Origin: an uncultured Synechococcus sp.
GTDB lineage: Bacteria > Cyanobacteriota > Cyanobacteriia > PCC-6307 > Cyanobiaceae
Length of the DNA stretch: 59,875 bases
Direction: 5' to 3'
Assembly: GCA_913050565.1 (NCBI GenBank)
Contig: CAJWZW010000003.1
Span: forward strand, 1-59,875
Both the position numbers and the translations under genes were made by a program. The notes under the pieces were generated by a model. It was not told the origin of the DNA, made no database searches, and worked only from the letters and a program-made list of their open reading frames with translations. This document shows, piece after piece, positions 30,159 to 39,287 of this stretch; position 1 is the first letter of the stretch, and every line of letters begins with the position of its first letter.

Positions 30159-31556
30159 ATGGGTGGCCAGCTGCGGCAGGAACACGACAGCATGGGTTGC
30201 GTTGAGGTCCCGGCGGAGGCTCTCTGGGGCGCACAGACCCAGCGCTCCTGCAACAACTTCGCCATCGGCAACCAGCTGATTCCTGCCGAATTGATTCATG
30301 CCCTGGCACGCATCAAGGGATGTTGCGCTGAGATCAACGGTCGCCATGAACTGCTCACAGCACAGCAGGTGCAGGCCATTGAACGCGCCGCAGCAGCCAT
30401 CTCCGAAGGGACACACGACAACCAGTTCCCTCTCAGCGTCTGGCAGACCGGCAGCGGCACTCAGACCAACATGAATGTGAACGAGGTGATCAGCAACCTT
30501 GCCGCCAGGGACACCGGTCACGCCCTTGGCAGCCATAACCCTGTTCACCCCAACGACCACGTCAACCGATCCCAGTCGACCAACGACGCCTTTCCCGCCG
30601 CCATTCATGTGGCAGCCGTTCTTCTGCTGCAGAACGACCTGCTGCCGGAACTGGACCGGCTGATCGCCAGCCTTGACGAGAAGGCCGGCAGCTGGATGGA
30701 CATCGTCAAGATCGGTCGCACCCATCTGCAGGATGCGGTGCCCCTACGCCTCGGAGACGAAGTGAGTGCCTGGAGGGATCAGATCCATCAGGGTCGGGAA
30801 TGGCTGGAGAAGGCTCGGGAGGACATGCTGGCGCTGCCCCTCGGCGGGACAGCCGTGGGCAGCGGCTTGAACACGCCCGCTGGATTTTCCAGCGATGTGG
30901 TGAATCTTCTGGCGGAACGAACAACAACCGCTTTTCATCCGGCGCCGAATCTGTTCGCTGTGATGGCGGGCCATGACGCTCTGGTTCAGGCCATGGCCCA
31001 GCTGCGTCGCCTGGCCGTGAGCCTGCTGAAAATCGCCAACGACATCCGGCTTCTGTCGTGTGGTCCGCGTGCAGGACTCGGTGAACTGCTCCTGCCGGCC
31101 AATGAACCCGGCAGTTCGATCATGCCTGGCAAGGTGAATCCAACCCAGTGCGAAGCCCTTGCGATGGTCTGCACCCAGGTGATCGGACTGGATGCGGCCG
31201 TTGCCGCCGCCGGAGCGGGTGGTCACCTGCAGATGAACGTGTACAAGCCTCTGATCGGCGCCAACCTGCTGCAGGGGATCAATCTGCTGAACGATGCCTG
31301 CCGCTGTTTCCGCCTGAACCTGGTCGACGGAATGAAGCCCGACAGAGAAAGGATCGCAGCCTTTGTCGAACGCTCGCTGATGTTGGTGACAGCCCTCACA
31401 CCCGAGATCGGTTACCGATCGGCCAGCGCTATTGCGCAACATGCCCATCGCGAGGGGCTGAGCCTGCGGGACGCGGCAATGGAGCTGGGTCACATCTCCC
31501 CGGAACGCTTTGATGCGCTGATGAATCCAGCCGTCATGGCGCAACCGCACACCTGA
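30159..31556 (+). CDS. fumC: Class II fumarate hydratase
   Basis: EHDSMGCVEVPAEALWGAQTQRS; GSGTQTNMNVNEVI; GSSIMPGKVNPTQ. Confidence 0.95.
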   Translation: MGGQLRQEHDSMGCVEVPAEALWGAQTQRSCNNFAIGNQLIPAELIHALARIKGCCAEINGRHELLTAQQVQAIERAAAAISEGTHDNQFPLSVWQTGSGTQTNMNVNEVISNLAARDTGHALGSHNPVHPNDHVNRSQSTNDAFPAAIHVAAVLLLQNDLLPELDRLIASLDEKAGSWMDIVKIGRTHLQDAVPLRLGDEVSAWRDQIHQGREWLEKAREDMLALPLGGTAVGSGLNTPAGFSSDVVNLLAERTTTAFHPAPNLFAVMAGHDALVQAMAQLRRLAVSLLKIANDIRLLSCGPRAGLGELLLPANEPGSSIMPGKVNPTQCEALAMVCTQVIGLDAAVAAAGAGGHLQMNVYKPLIGANLLQGINLLNDACRCFRLNLVDGMKPDRERIAAFVERSLMLVTALTPEIGYRSASAIAQHAHREGLSLRDAAMELGHISPERFDALMNPAVMAQPHT

Positions 31557-31558
31557 GT

Positions 31559-34309
31559 TCAGGCGGCCCGTTCCGTGGCGGGATTCGATGCAGCATTCTG
31601 CTGCTGAAGATCCTCCGCCTCGGCAACCGGGAAACGGTTGATGGCTCTGAGAGCCTGGCGGGCATGACTGCGAAGCTGCTCACTGATGGCTTCGCAGTAG
31701 TTCACCTGCGCCAGCAGGTCAACCGTACGGCGCATGATGCGCACCACATCACCTTCATCGAGTGAGGTGTTGGCGATCAGATCGGTCCAGTCGGTGCCTC
31801 GCGCCCAGGCCTCCACCAAGCCCATCAGTTCCGGTTCCCACCAGGCCGGCACCACAACTCCATGGCGCTCCTGCGCTCGCAGCAATTCACGGCGAAGACC
31901 TGAAAGGTCCTGCAGTGCCTCTTCAGCGGCCGGTGGCGGGGGAAAGCCGCTCCAGAGATCCGGACGATTGACCTCGGTGCTGATCGCTTCGAAAACCGCC
32001 GCAAGATCTGCCGGGGAAAGATCGTCGAGATGGCCACTCATCAGGGCCAGACCCAGCCAGAGTTCGTTGTCGCCACGGAGGGCTGCCACGGTGCGGCCGA
32101 TCTCCGTGGGCTCGAGGTCATCCAAACAGCCGAATTGCTGCAGGATCTCCATCAGAGCCAGAAATGTCTCCCAGTGGCGGTTGGAGCGGTGATGGAGCAG
32201 TCTCTGCCGCTCTTCGATCTCCTGCTCCAGCTCCTCCATCCGACGACGGTGCTTCTTGAGCTGCTTGCGATCGCCCCAGCGATGGGCCGGATGCTGCTGC
32301 TGTTGCTCCTCGAGATCACGCACCGAGCGGGCCTGGGCCAGCACCTCTCCAGCCAGGTCGTACTGAGGTGTGGTCATGTCGTGACGACGGGCCATGTGAG
32401 CCACAGCAAGAGCAAGACCACCACTGGCCTGATCCCCGTGCCGCAGCTCGCCGGCCCGGCTCAGATCCGGCGCCGTCACTCCGCTGACCTGAAGACAGCT
32501 CAGTTCAGCGTGGATGCTCACCACGGCCTGACAGGGCAGCAGCACCCAGAGGTTGTCGTCCGTGAGGCAGAGCAACAGGGGGAACTGTCCAGGACCATCC
32601 ACCTTGTCGACAATCACCGCAGGCGAGACACGACCCCGCAGCTGAGGTGATTTCAGGCTGACCAAAGTGCCTGTGCTGGCGAACTGGAGGGCCAGGGTGA
32701 GCTCGTTGGCCAGAGTCTCTTCAGCCTGCTGTTGAAGAATCCGCAGCAGACGACGTTCTTCCCGCAGGCGTCCACGAAGTTTCTCGTAATCCTCGAAGTC
32801 TTCCCAGGGGATGTCGCCCGCAACCCCCTCCAGCTGACCCAGCTGCAGGCGCAACTGAGCCAGCAGATTCTCCTCATCAACGAGATCCAGGCCGGCCAGA
32901 TAGCGACCGAAGCTGCGTTCCACCAGATCTCGGGCCTTGGCCAGGTCATGGCGCTGCAGAAGGTTGAGCACCATGCCGTAGCTCGGGGTGAACTGGCTCA
33001 CCAGGGGATCCGCCGGGCTGGTGGCGAGCTGGCCCGCTTCGCGAACCCCTTCGAAACGACTCTGAACGGTGACGACATAACCGCGGGAATCCAGACCCCG
33101 CCTTCCGGCCCGTCCGGCCATCTGCAGGAACTCACTGCCCATGAGCGGGCGGTGACCTCGCTCGGTGCGTTTGGAGAGCGAGGCAATCACGGTGCTGCGG
33201 GCCGGCATGTTGATGCCTGCGGCCAGGGTCTCCGTCGCAAAGACCACCTTGACCAGACCTTGCTGAAACAACTCCTCGATCAGCTCTTTCCAGGCCGGAA
33301 GCACACCGGCGTGATGGGCAGCGACTCCGCGCAGGAGAGCATCGGCATGAATGCCGTCCCTCACCGCTTCAGGGTTGTTGTCGGTGTAGGTCCTGAGCCT
33401 GGCGCTGATCAGGGACTGCTCGTCCTTGGAGACAAGACACTGCCCCCCGAGATCCCGCACCGCCTTGTCGCAGCCTCGACGACTGAAAATGAAATAGATG
33501 GCGGGAAGCATGTCCCTCTCGGCCATCTGTGCCACCACAAAACCGATCGGTGGGGGTTCAGGCTGAGGCGGCCGGGACGGGCGACCTTTGCGCTTCTGTC
33601 CTTTGGGGGCGCGCCAGACCTTGCAGTTGGGATGCAGACCGGTTCCGGCCTCATTCAGCAGTGGATGCAAACCCTTGGCGCTGCAGAAGCTGAACTGCAA
33701 CGGCACAGGTCTGAAGTCGCTCACCACCAGCGTGGTGGGCCCGTGCACTTTCTCGATCCAGTCGGTGAGCTGCCCGGCGTTGGCGACTGTGGCGGAGAGG
33801 GCCAGCAGCTGAACCGGAGGCGGGCAGTGAATGATGGACTCCTCCCAGACCGTGCCCCGCTGGGAGTCATTCATGTAGTGGCACTCATCAAGCACCACCG
33901 CCTCAACATCGGCGAGCGGATCATCACTTTCATCCGCTTCGGCGTAGAGCATGTTGCGGAAGATCTCGGTGGTCATCACCACGATCGAGGCCTCGCGATT
34001 CACACTCAGATCACCGGTCATCAGACCGACGTTCTGGTCTCCGAACTGCTCTCTGAAATCCCGCAGCTTCTGGTTGGAGAGGGCCTTCAGCGGAGTTGTG
34101 TAGAAGACCTTCTGGCCATGGGCCAGGGCGCGATAAATGGCGTACTCACCCACGAGCGTCTTGCCTGAACCCGTGGGAGCGCTGACAACAACGGAATGCC
34201 CGTGATTCAGTGCGGCGATGGCATCCAGCTGAAAGTCGTCCAGCGGAAACGGAAAGATCGCAGCCGGATCAAGGCCGGATGATGCTGCTTCTGAATCCGG
34301 CTTGATCAT
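31559..34309 (-). CDS. Ski2/Mtr4-like DEAD/DEAH-box RNA helicase with DSHCT C-terminal domain
   Basis: APTGSGKTLVGEYA; VVLDECHYMND; LSATVANAGQLTDWI; QMAGRAGRRGLD. Confidence 0.92.
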   Translation of the reverse strand: MIKPDSEAASSGLDPAAIFPFPLDDFQLDAIAALNHGHSVVVSAPTGSGKTLVGEYAIYRALAHGQKVFYTTPLKALSNQKLRDFREQFGDQNVGLMTGDLSVNREASIVVMTTEIFRNMLYAEADESDDPLADVEAVVLDECHYMNDSQRGTVWEESIIHCPPPVQLLALSATVANAGQLTDWIEKVHGPTTLVVSDFRPVPLQFSFCSAKGLHPLLNEAGTGLHPNCKVWRAPKGQKRKGRPSRPPQPEPPPIGFVVAQMAERDMLPAIYFIFSRRGCDKAVRDLGGQCLVSKDEQSLISARLRTYTDNNPEAVRDGIHADALLRGVAAHHAGVLPAWKELIEELFQQGLVKVVFATETLAAGINMPARSTVIASLSKRTERGHRPLMGSEFLQMAGRAGRRGLDSRGYVVTVQSRFEGVREAGQLATSPADPLVSQFTPSYGMVLNLLQRHDLAKARDLVERSFGRYLAGLDLVDEENLLAQLRLQLGQLEGVAGDIPWEDFEDYEKLRGRLREERRLLRILQQQAEETLANELTLALQFASTGTLVSLKSPQLRGRVSPAVIVDKVDGPGQFPLLLCLTDDNLWVLLPCQAVVSIHAELSCLQVSGVTAPDLSRAGELRHGDQASGGLALAVAHMARRHDMTTPQYDLAGEVLAQARSVRDLEEQQQQHPAHRWGDRKQLKKHRRRMEELEQEIEERQRLLHHRSNRHWETFLALMEILQQFGCLDDLEPTEIGRTVAALRGDNELWLGLALMSGHLDDLSPADLAAVFEAISTEVNRPDLWSGFPPPPAAEEALQDLSGLRRELLRAQERHGVVVPAWWEPELMGLVEAWARGTDWTDLIANTSLDEGDVVRIMRRTVDLLAQVNYCEAISEQLRSHARQALRAINRFPVAEAEDLQQQNAASNPATERAA

Positions 34310-34400
34310 GGATCGATCCTAAAGATCAATCTCAAGGCCAGTCCTGAGGTGACAACCAAGTGAACCGATGCCATGACATGGGAGTGAATGCGAGCACGCC

Positions 34401-34625
34401 ATGGCAGGGACTGGACAACTGCGGGACGTCCTGACAGAGGAACGTCTGATCGATGCCCTGCGGGGATGTTCCAGCACCGAGGAGTTGATGACCCTGCAAC
34501 AGCGTTTGGCGGAGGAGCCCGATGCTCCAGCCCTGTTCGACTGGATCTGCAACATGCTCGTGTCCCGCCGGCTGTCCCGGGGGCTGGCCGCCCGGTTGCT
34601 CAGTCAGTTGCATCGCGGGGGCTAG
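34401..34625 (+). CDS. Hypothetical protein (74 aa)
   Basis: Intact ORF in a short intergenic region; no family recognised. Confidence 0.55.
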   Translation: MAGTGQLRDVLTEERLIDALRGCSSTEELMTLQQRLAEEPDAPALFDWICNMLVSRRLSRGLAARLLSQLHRGG

Positions 34626-35538
34626 AGGGATTCAGGCGGCGCCACCATCCGGCGAGAGCACTGCCCAGCATGCAGTGCACCACGGCTGAAATGGCTCCCG
34701 GGAGCGCCGTCAGCGGGCTGGCAAAACCGCCACTGCGTGCCAGCACAACCGCCAGGCCTGAGTTCTGCATGCCCACTTCAATGCTGATGGTGCGTTGTGC
34801 CGCCACCGATTCACCGCTCAGCCGGGCAATGACAAAGCCCAGACCGAATCCACCGGCGTGCAGGAGCAGACAGGCCAGCAGAAGCAACAGCCCCTGGTCC
34901 AACAGCAGCTGGCGCTGACTTCCCACAACACTGGCGACGATCATCACGATGGCGACCACCGAAACCGGCGGCATCACCGGCTCCACCCGCCGGGCCAGTG
35001 ACGGCAATCCCTGTTTGAGCAACACACCGCAGGCCACCGGCACCAACACCACCTGCAGCACGCGCAACAGCAGCAACCAGCCATCCACAGGCACGTACTG
35101 ACTGGCCAGCACTTCGGTCAGACGCGGGGTGAACACCACAGCCGCCAGAGTGCTGAGGCTGGTCATCACCACGGAAAGAGCCACATCAGCGCGGGCGATC
35201 AGGGCCACAACATTGCTTGCGGTTCCACCGGGGCAGCACCCCACCAGAATCAATCCCACCGCCAACGGCGCCGGCAAGCGCAGAAGCGCCGCAATGGCAG
35301 CCGCGAGGGCTGGCATCACAGCGAACTGGGCGATCAGACCCACCAGGGCTGGGCGCGGGCGCCGGCCCACCCGCAGGAAGTCGTCAGGCGAGAGCCCCAG
35401 GCCCATGCCAAGCATGATCACCCCAAGTCCCAGGGTGATCCAGATCCCGCTGAACCAGGTGAACAGTTCGGGGCGAACCAGAGCCAGCGCCGAGCCCAGC
35501 AAGGTCCAGAACGGAAAGAGCGTCGTGAAGCGCTCCAT
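34600..35538 (-). CDS. Bile acid:sodium symporter (BASS) family transporter
   Basis: GLGLSPDDFLRVGRRPRPALVGLIAQFAVMP; LVGCCPGGTASNVVALIARADVALSV. Confidence 0.88.
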   Translation of the reverse strand: MERFTTLFPFWTLLGSALALVRPELFTWFSGIWITLGLGVIMLGMGLGLSPDDFLRVGRRPRPALVGLIAQFAVMPALAAAIAALLRLPAPLAVGLILVGCCPGGTASNVVALIARADVALSVVMTSLSTLAAVVFTPRLTEVLASQYVPVDGWLLLLRVLQVVLVPVACGVLLKQGLPSLARRVEPVMPPVSVVAIVMIVASVVGSQRQLLLDQGLLLLLACLLLHAGGFGLGFVIARLSGESVAAQRTISIEVGMQNSGLAVVLARSGGFASPLTALPGAISAVVHCMLGSALAGWWRRLNPSSPRDATD

Positions 35539-35598
35539 GGTCACCCCCAACCGTCGAAACAACCATCCTCACTGCCGGCCGCCGAGCAGACTGGGGAC

Positions 35599-36729
35599 AT
35601 GGCCACCCTCGATCCAGCCAGGCGCCGCTCGTTGCATAGCTGGAGAACGGGTCCAGAGAGCTGGACACTGCTGCGGGATCAACCCAATCCAGGCGCAGCG
35701 TTGGTCGACCTTGCCAGCAACGACTACCTGGGTCTCAGTCGCCACGACGCCTTGATCGAAGCCGCCGTGCAGGCGGTTCGCGACGACGGAAGCGGAGCCG
35801 GTGGATCAAGGCTTGTGACCGGCAGCCGACCGCGGCACGGACGGCTGGAGCGGGAGCTGGGGGAGTGGCTCGGCAGAGACACCGTTCTGCTCTTCCCCAG
35901 TGGGTTCCAGGCCAATCTTGCTGCGGTGTGTCTTCTTGCGGATCGCCACAGCACTGTTCTGGCAGACCGGCTGATTCACCATTCGCTTCTGGTGGGTGTC
36001 CAGGCGAGCGGTGCTCGGTTGCAGCGCTTTCGCCACAACGACCTGATCGATCTGGAACGACGGCTCAGCAAGCTCGATGCAGGTCAGGGCTCAGTGCTGG
36101 TGATCAGCGAGAGCCTGTTCAGCATGGAAGGCACCAGCCCCGACATGGATGGCCTGGTGGATCTCTGCCATCGTTTTGGAGCCAGGCTGCTGCTGGATGA
36201 AGCCCATGCACTGGGGGTGCTCGGTCATCAGGGCCGCGGCCTTGGCTATGGCCGCGAGGGGATCCATCTGATCAGTGGCACCTTCGGCAAGGCGTTCGGC
36301 AGTGGTGGAGCGTTCCTGGCCTGCGACGAGGTGCTTGGCGACAGGTTGCTGCAATCCAGTGGCGCCTTTCGATACACCACCGCTCTCGCCCCGGCGCTGG
36401 TGGGGGCCGCCCAGGCCGCTCTGGACCTGATCCGCTCCAATCCCGACTGGGGGAAGCAGCTGATTCAGCGGAGTGGCCAATGGCGTGCGGCTCTGGCTGC
36501 CGAAGGATGGCGACAGCCCGATGGATCCGGGCAGGTGCTGCCTCTGCTGATCGGTTCCGACAGCGCTGCACTGGAGGCTCAGGCAACACTGGAGCAGGGC
36601 GGTCTGCTGGCAGTGGCGATCCGGCCACCCACCGTGCCCGAGGGAACAGCTCGGCTCCGATTGGTGCTGAGGCGGGATCTGCCTGAGGACACGCTGAACC
36701 GTTTGCTGCAGATGCTCTCCAGACGATGA
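35599..36729 (+). CDS. bioF: 8-amino-7-oxononanoate synthase
   Basis: DLASNDYLGLSRH; GSGAGGSRLVTGSRPRHGRLE; SGTFGKAFGSGGAFL. Confidence 0.93.
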   Translation: MATLDPARRRSLHSWRTGPESWTLLRDQPNPGAALVDLASNDYLGLSRHDALIEAAVQAVRDDGSGAGGSRLVTGSRPRHGRLERELGEWLGRDTVLLFPSGFQANLAAVCLLADRHSTVLADRLIHHSLLVGVQASGARLQRFRHNDLIDLERRLSKLDAGQGSVLVISESLFSMEGTSPDMDGLVDLCHRFGARLLLDEAHALGVLGHQGRGLGYGREGIHLISGTFGKAFGSGGAFLACDEVLGDRLLQSSGAFRYTTALAPALVGAAQAALDLIRSNPDWGKQLIQRSGQWRAALAAEGWRQPDGSGQVLPLLIGSDSAALEAQATLEQGGLLAVAIRPPTVPEGTARLRLVLRRDLPEDTLNRLLQMLSRR

Positions 36730-37418
36730 AACACGTGATCGCCGCCCACGGCTGGGCCGGAGACGCATCGGTCTGGAAAGCCTGGCAACGGGGATTTGAG
36801 GCTCAGGGCTGGCAATGGCAATCCGCAGAGCGTGGCTACGGCGGCGAACCATGTCTGCAGCCGATCTGGTCCCAGCAAGACCAGCAGAGGCTGATCATCT
36901 GCCATTCCCTTGGACTGCACCTCCTCTCTCCCAGCACCCTTGCTGCGGCAGAGGCCATCGTGATCCTCGGAGGATTCACGGCCTTTGTTCCTCCCGGAGG
37001 ATCCGGACGCCGACAGGCAAGAGCTCTTCGGGGAATGGCTGAACGGCTGGGGACTCCAGAGGAGGGGGCCATGCTGCGGACATTCCTGGATCGCTGCGCG
37101 TCTCCCATGCCGGCGACAGCGCTGCCCCCCCACCCGGTGCTGACCCAGCTGGATGACTCAGGCCGTGAGCGGCTCAGAAACGACCTCACCCTTCTGAGCC
37201 ACTGTTCCGATCTGCCGGACGGGTGGCCACAGCTGGCGCGGGTTCTTGTGGTTCAGGGAGAGCAGGACGCGATCGTGTGCCCTGAAAGCCAGAACCTGTT
37301 GCTGACGGCGCTGAGGAATCAGCGGAACGAGCTGATTCGGCTGCCGGAACACGGCCATGCCCTGATCACGACGGCTGTCCTGAAAACAGTCCTGGACTGG
37401 GTCGAGGCAAGGCCATGA
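36726..37418 (+). CDS. bioK: Alpha/beta hydrolase, probable pimeloyl-ACP methyl ester esterase (BioK type)
   Basis: AAHGWAGDASVWKAW; nucleophile motif CHSLGLHL; position between bioF and bioC; BioK is the esterase described for marine picocyanobacteria. Confidence 0.75.
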   Translation: MKHVIAAHGWAGDASVWKAWQRGFEAQGWQWQSAERGYGGEPCLQPIWSQQDQQRLIICHSLGLHLLSPSTLAAAEAIVILGGFTAFVPPGGSGRRQARALRGMAERLGTPEEGAMLRTFLDRCASPMPATALPPHPVLTQLDDSGRERLRNDLTLLSHCSDLPDGWPQLARVLVVQGEQDAIVCPESQNLLLTALRNQRNELIRLPEHGHALITTAVLKTVLDWVEARP

Positions 37419-38161
37419 CATCAGGCTGGAGTGCAAGGGTTCTGAACGCTTTCGGAGCCTCAGCAGCGCAATACGACGCTTCCGCTGAGCTCCAGCGGAC
37501 CATGGCCCGACAGCTGGCCAGACGTTGCCGGCATTCGGCCATTCCTGCAGGACTCTGGGTGGATCTCGGCAGCGGAACCGGGTGTCTTGCCGATGCCCTC
37601 GAACAGCAGCATCCGGGACAGTCGGTCCTGCGTGTGGATGGCAGCGACGCCATGCTGCGCAGCCAGACCGGGGCCGGGGCGACTCTTCTTCACGACCTCA
37701 ATGAAGAGTTACCGACGTGGTCGTCAGCTCCGACGCTGTTGTGCTCAAGTTTCGTTCTGCACTGGCTGGATGATCCGCCGGAGCGTTTGCGCCACTGGTT
37801 CGACCAGCTCGCGCCGGGCGGCTGGCTGGCACTGACAGTGCCGGTGGACGGCAGTTTTGAACAGTGGCATCAGGCTGCCGAGCGAGCCGGGGTCCCCTGC
37901 ACCGCTCTGCCGTTTCCGCAAATGGAATTGCTGCTGGCCGCCGTACCCGAACAGGCGGTTCGATGGAAGCGCAAGCAACGGTTCAGCAGCAACGGCCGCC
38001 ATCCATTGGAGCTGCTGCGACCGATGATCAGAACCGGTGCCGACACCACCCCCTCGGCAGGCCTTGGACCCTCAGAGTGGCGACGGGTCTTCAGGAGCTG
38101 GCCCGACCCCGAACATCCAACCCTCAGCTGGCATGTGTTCACCCTGATGCTGCAGCGATGA
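37415..38161 (+). CDS. bioC: Malonyl-ACP O-methyltransferase
   Basis: WVDLGSGTGCLADAL SAM-binding motif; position in the bio operon. Confidence 0.88.
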   Translation: MTSGWSARVLNAFGASAAQYDASAELQRTMARQLARRCRHSAIPAGLWVDLGSGTGCLADALEQQHPGQSVLRVDGSDAMLRSQTGAGATLLHDLNEELPTWSSAPTLLCSSFVLHWLDDPPERLRHWFDQLAPGGWLALTVPVDGSFEQWHQAAERAGVPCTALPFPQMELLLAAVPEQAVRWKRKQRFSSNGRHPLELLRPMIRTGADTTPSAGLGPSEWRRVFRSWPDPEHPTLSWHVFTLMLQR

Positions 38162-38814
38162 CAACAGCACAGCCTCAAATTGTGGTCTGCGGCACCGACA
38201 CGGATGTCGGCAAAACGATCGTGAGCGCCTGGCTTGTGCAGGGTCTCGGAGCCTCCTACTGGAAACCGGTGCAGAGCGGCCTTGAGGGCGGTGGGGATCG
38301 CGGCCGGGTCAGTGATCTGCTGCAGCTCACGAACGATCGCCTGCTGCCGGAGACCTATGCCTTCCAGCAACCGGTCTCGCCCCACTGGGCAGCGGAACTT
38401 GATGAGGTGACGCTTGATCCAGAGGCGCTGATGCTGCCGGCGATCCCTGGACCGCTGGTGGTGGAGACCGCGGGCGGATTGATGGTGCCCCTCACGCGCA
38501 GCTGGCTGCAGATCGACCAGCTGCAGGTGTGGGATCGACCCGTGGTGCTTGTTGCCCGCAGCGGACTGGGCACGCTCAATCACACTCTGCTCAGCCTGGA
38601 AGCTCTTCGAAAACGCCGGATCCCGATTCTGGGACTGATCCTCAACGGACCGCCCCATGCCGACAACCCCGCCACACTGGAACAGTTTGGTGGTGCACCC
38701 GTCCTGGGCCACTTACCTCCGCTGCAACCGCTCACGGCTGAGGCTCTCGAGCATGAATGGGAACTTCAGAATCTGAGTGATGTGATCCGAACAGCTCTGG
38801 AGAAACTGCATTGA
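38158..38814 (+). CDS. bioD: Dethiobiotin synthetase
   Basis: VCGTDTDVGKTIVSAWLVQGL; KPVQSGLEGG; VETAGGLMVPL; ATGA overlap with bioC. Confidence 0.93.
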   Translation: MTTAQPQIVVCGTDTDVGKTIVSAWLVQGLGASYWKPVQSGLEGGGDRGRVSDLLQLTNDRLLPETYAFQQPVSPHWAAELDEVTLDPEALMLPAIPGPLVVETAGGLMVPLTRSWLQIDQLQVWDRPVVLVARSGLGTLNHTLLSLEALRKRRIPILGLILNGPPHADNPATLEQFGGAPVLGHLPPLQPLTAEALEHEWELQNLSDVIRTALEKLH

Positions 38815-38969
38815 GATCACACCGTCAACCCCTGATTTATGCGGTGCTGACCTTGGTCTGCACCGCCATTCTGGTGCTGTTCACCGATGTGGAAAGCGAT
38901 CTTGAGCGCCAACTGAAGTGCAGCGCGCCGGCGCGCTTCGCTGGAGCTCATTCCGACACCTGCGACTGA
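38811..38969 (+). CDS. Small single-TM protein (52 aa), not in the supplied ORF track
   Basis: TTG overlaps bioD TGA (TTGA), GGAG 8 nt upstream; (M)RSHRQPLIYAVLTLVCTAILVLFTDVESDLERQLKCSAPARFAGAHSDTCD*. Confidence 0.65.
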   Translation: MRSHRQPLIYAVLTLVCTAILVLFTDVESDLERQLKCSAPARFAGAHSDTCD

Positions 38970-38981
38970 AATCGAGGCCTG

Positions 38982-39248
38982 TCAGCCCAGCGATTTCGAG
39001 CGCAATGGACAGGTGCCGAGACGGATCGCAACCTGTCGAACAGCCAGAGACAGGGGCCATCCCTGGCGCAACTGATCATGAATCAGTTCGATATGCGTGG
39101 GAGACCAACCCCGCATCTCGAGCAACGCTCGGATGGAAGGCCAGCACCCCTCGGAGAACACCTCACTGCGGCGCTGCTGTTCAGCAAGGGATGAAGGCAG
39201 ATCCCTGTGCGGCGAGAAAAATCGATTGGAAAGGCGTCTTGCACGCAT
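38982..39248 (-). CDS. Hypothetical protein (88 aa) between bioD and bioA, opposite strand
   Basis: Intact ORF, GAAGG upstream of ATG; soluble helical-looking sequence. Confidence 0.5.
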   Translation of the reverse strand: MRARRLSNRFFSPHRDLPSSLAEQQRRSEVFSEGCWPSIRALLEMRGWSPTHIELIHDQLRQGWPLSLAVRQVAIRLGTCPLRSKSLG

Positions 39249-39287
39249 CGTGACCTTCGGGCAACCGGAGCTTCACGGAGTTTCAAT

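Noticed and set aside
30744-31550. 268-aa minus-strand ORF opposite fumC
   Set aside because: fumC is unmistakable on the plus strand.
32732-34168. 478-aa plus-strand ORF opposite the Ski2/Mtr4-like helicase
   Set aside because: Antisense shadow ORF; the minus-strand helicase has all its motifs.
31559-34309. Large helicase as a possible defence gene
   Set aside because: Architecture is that of a Ski2/Mtr4-like RNA helicase with DSHCT domain, known in cyanobacteria; no defence partners nearby.
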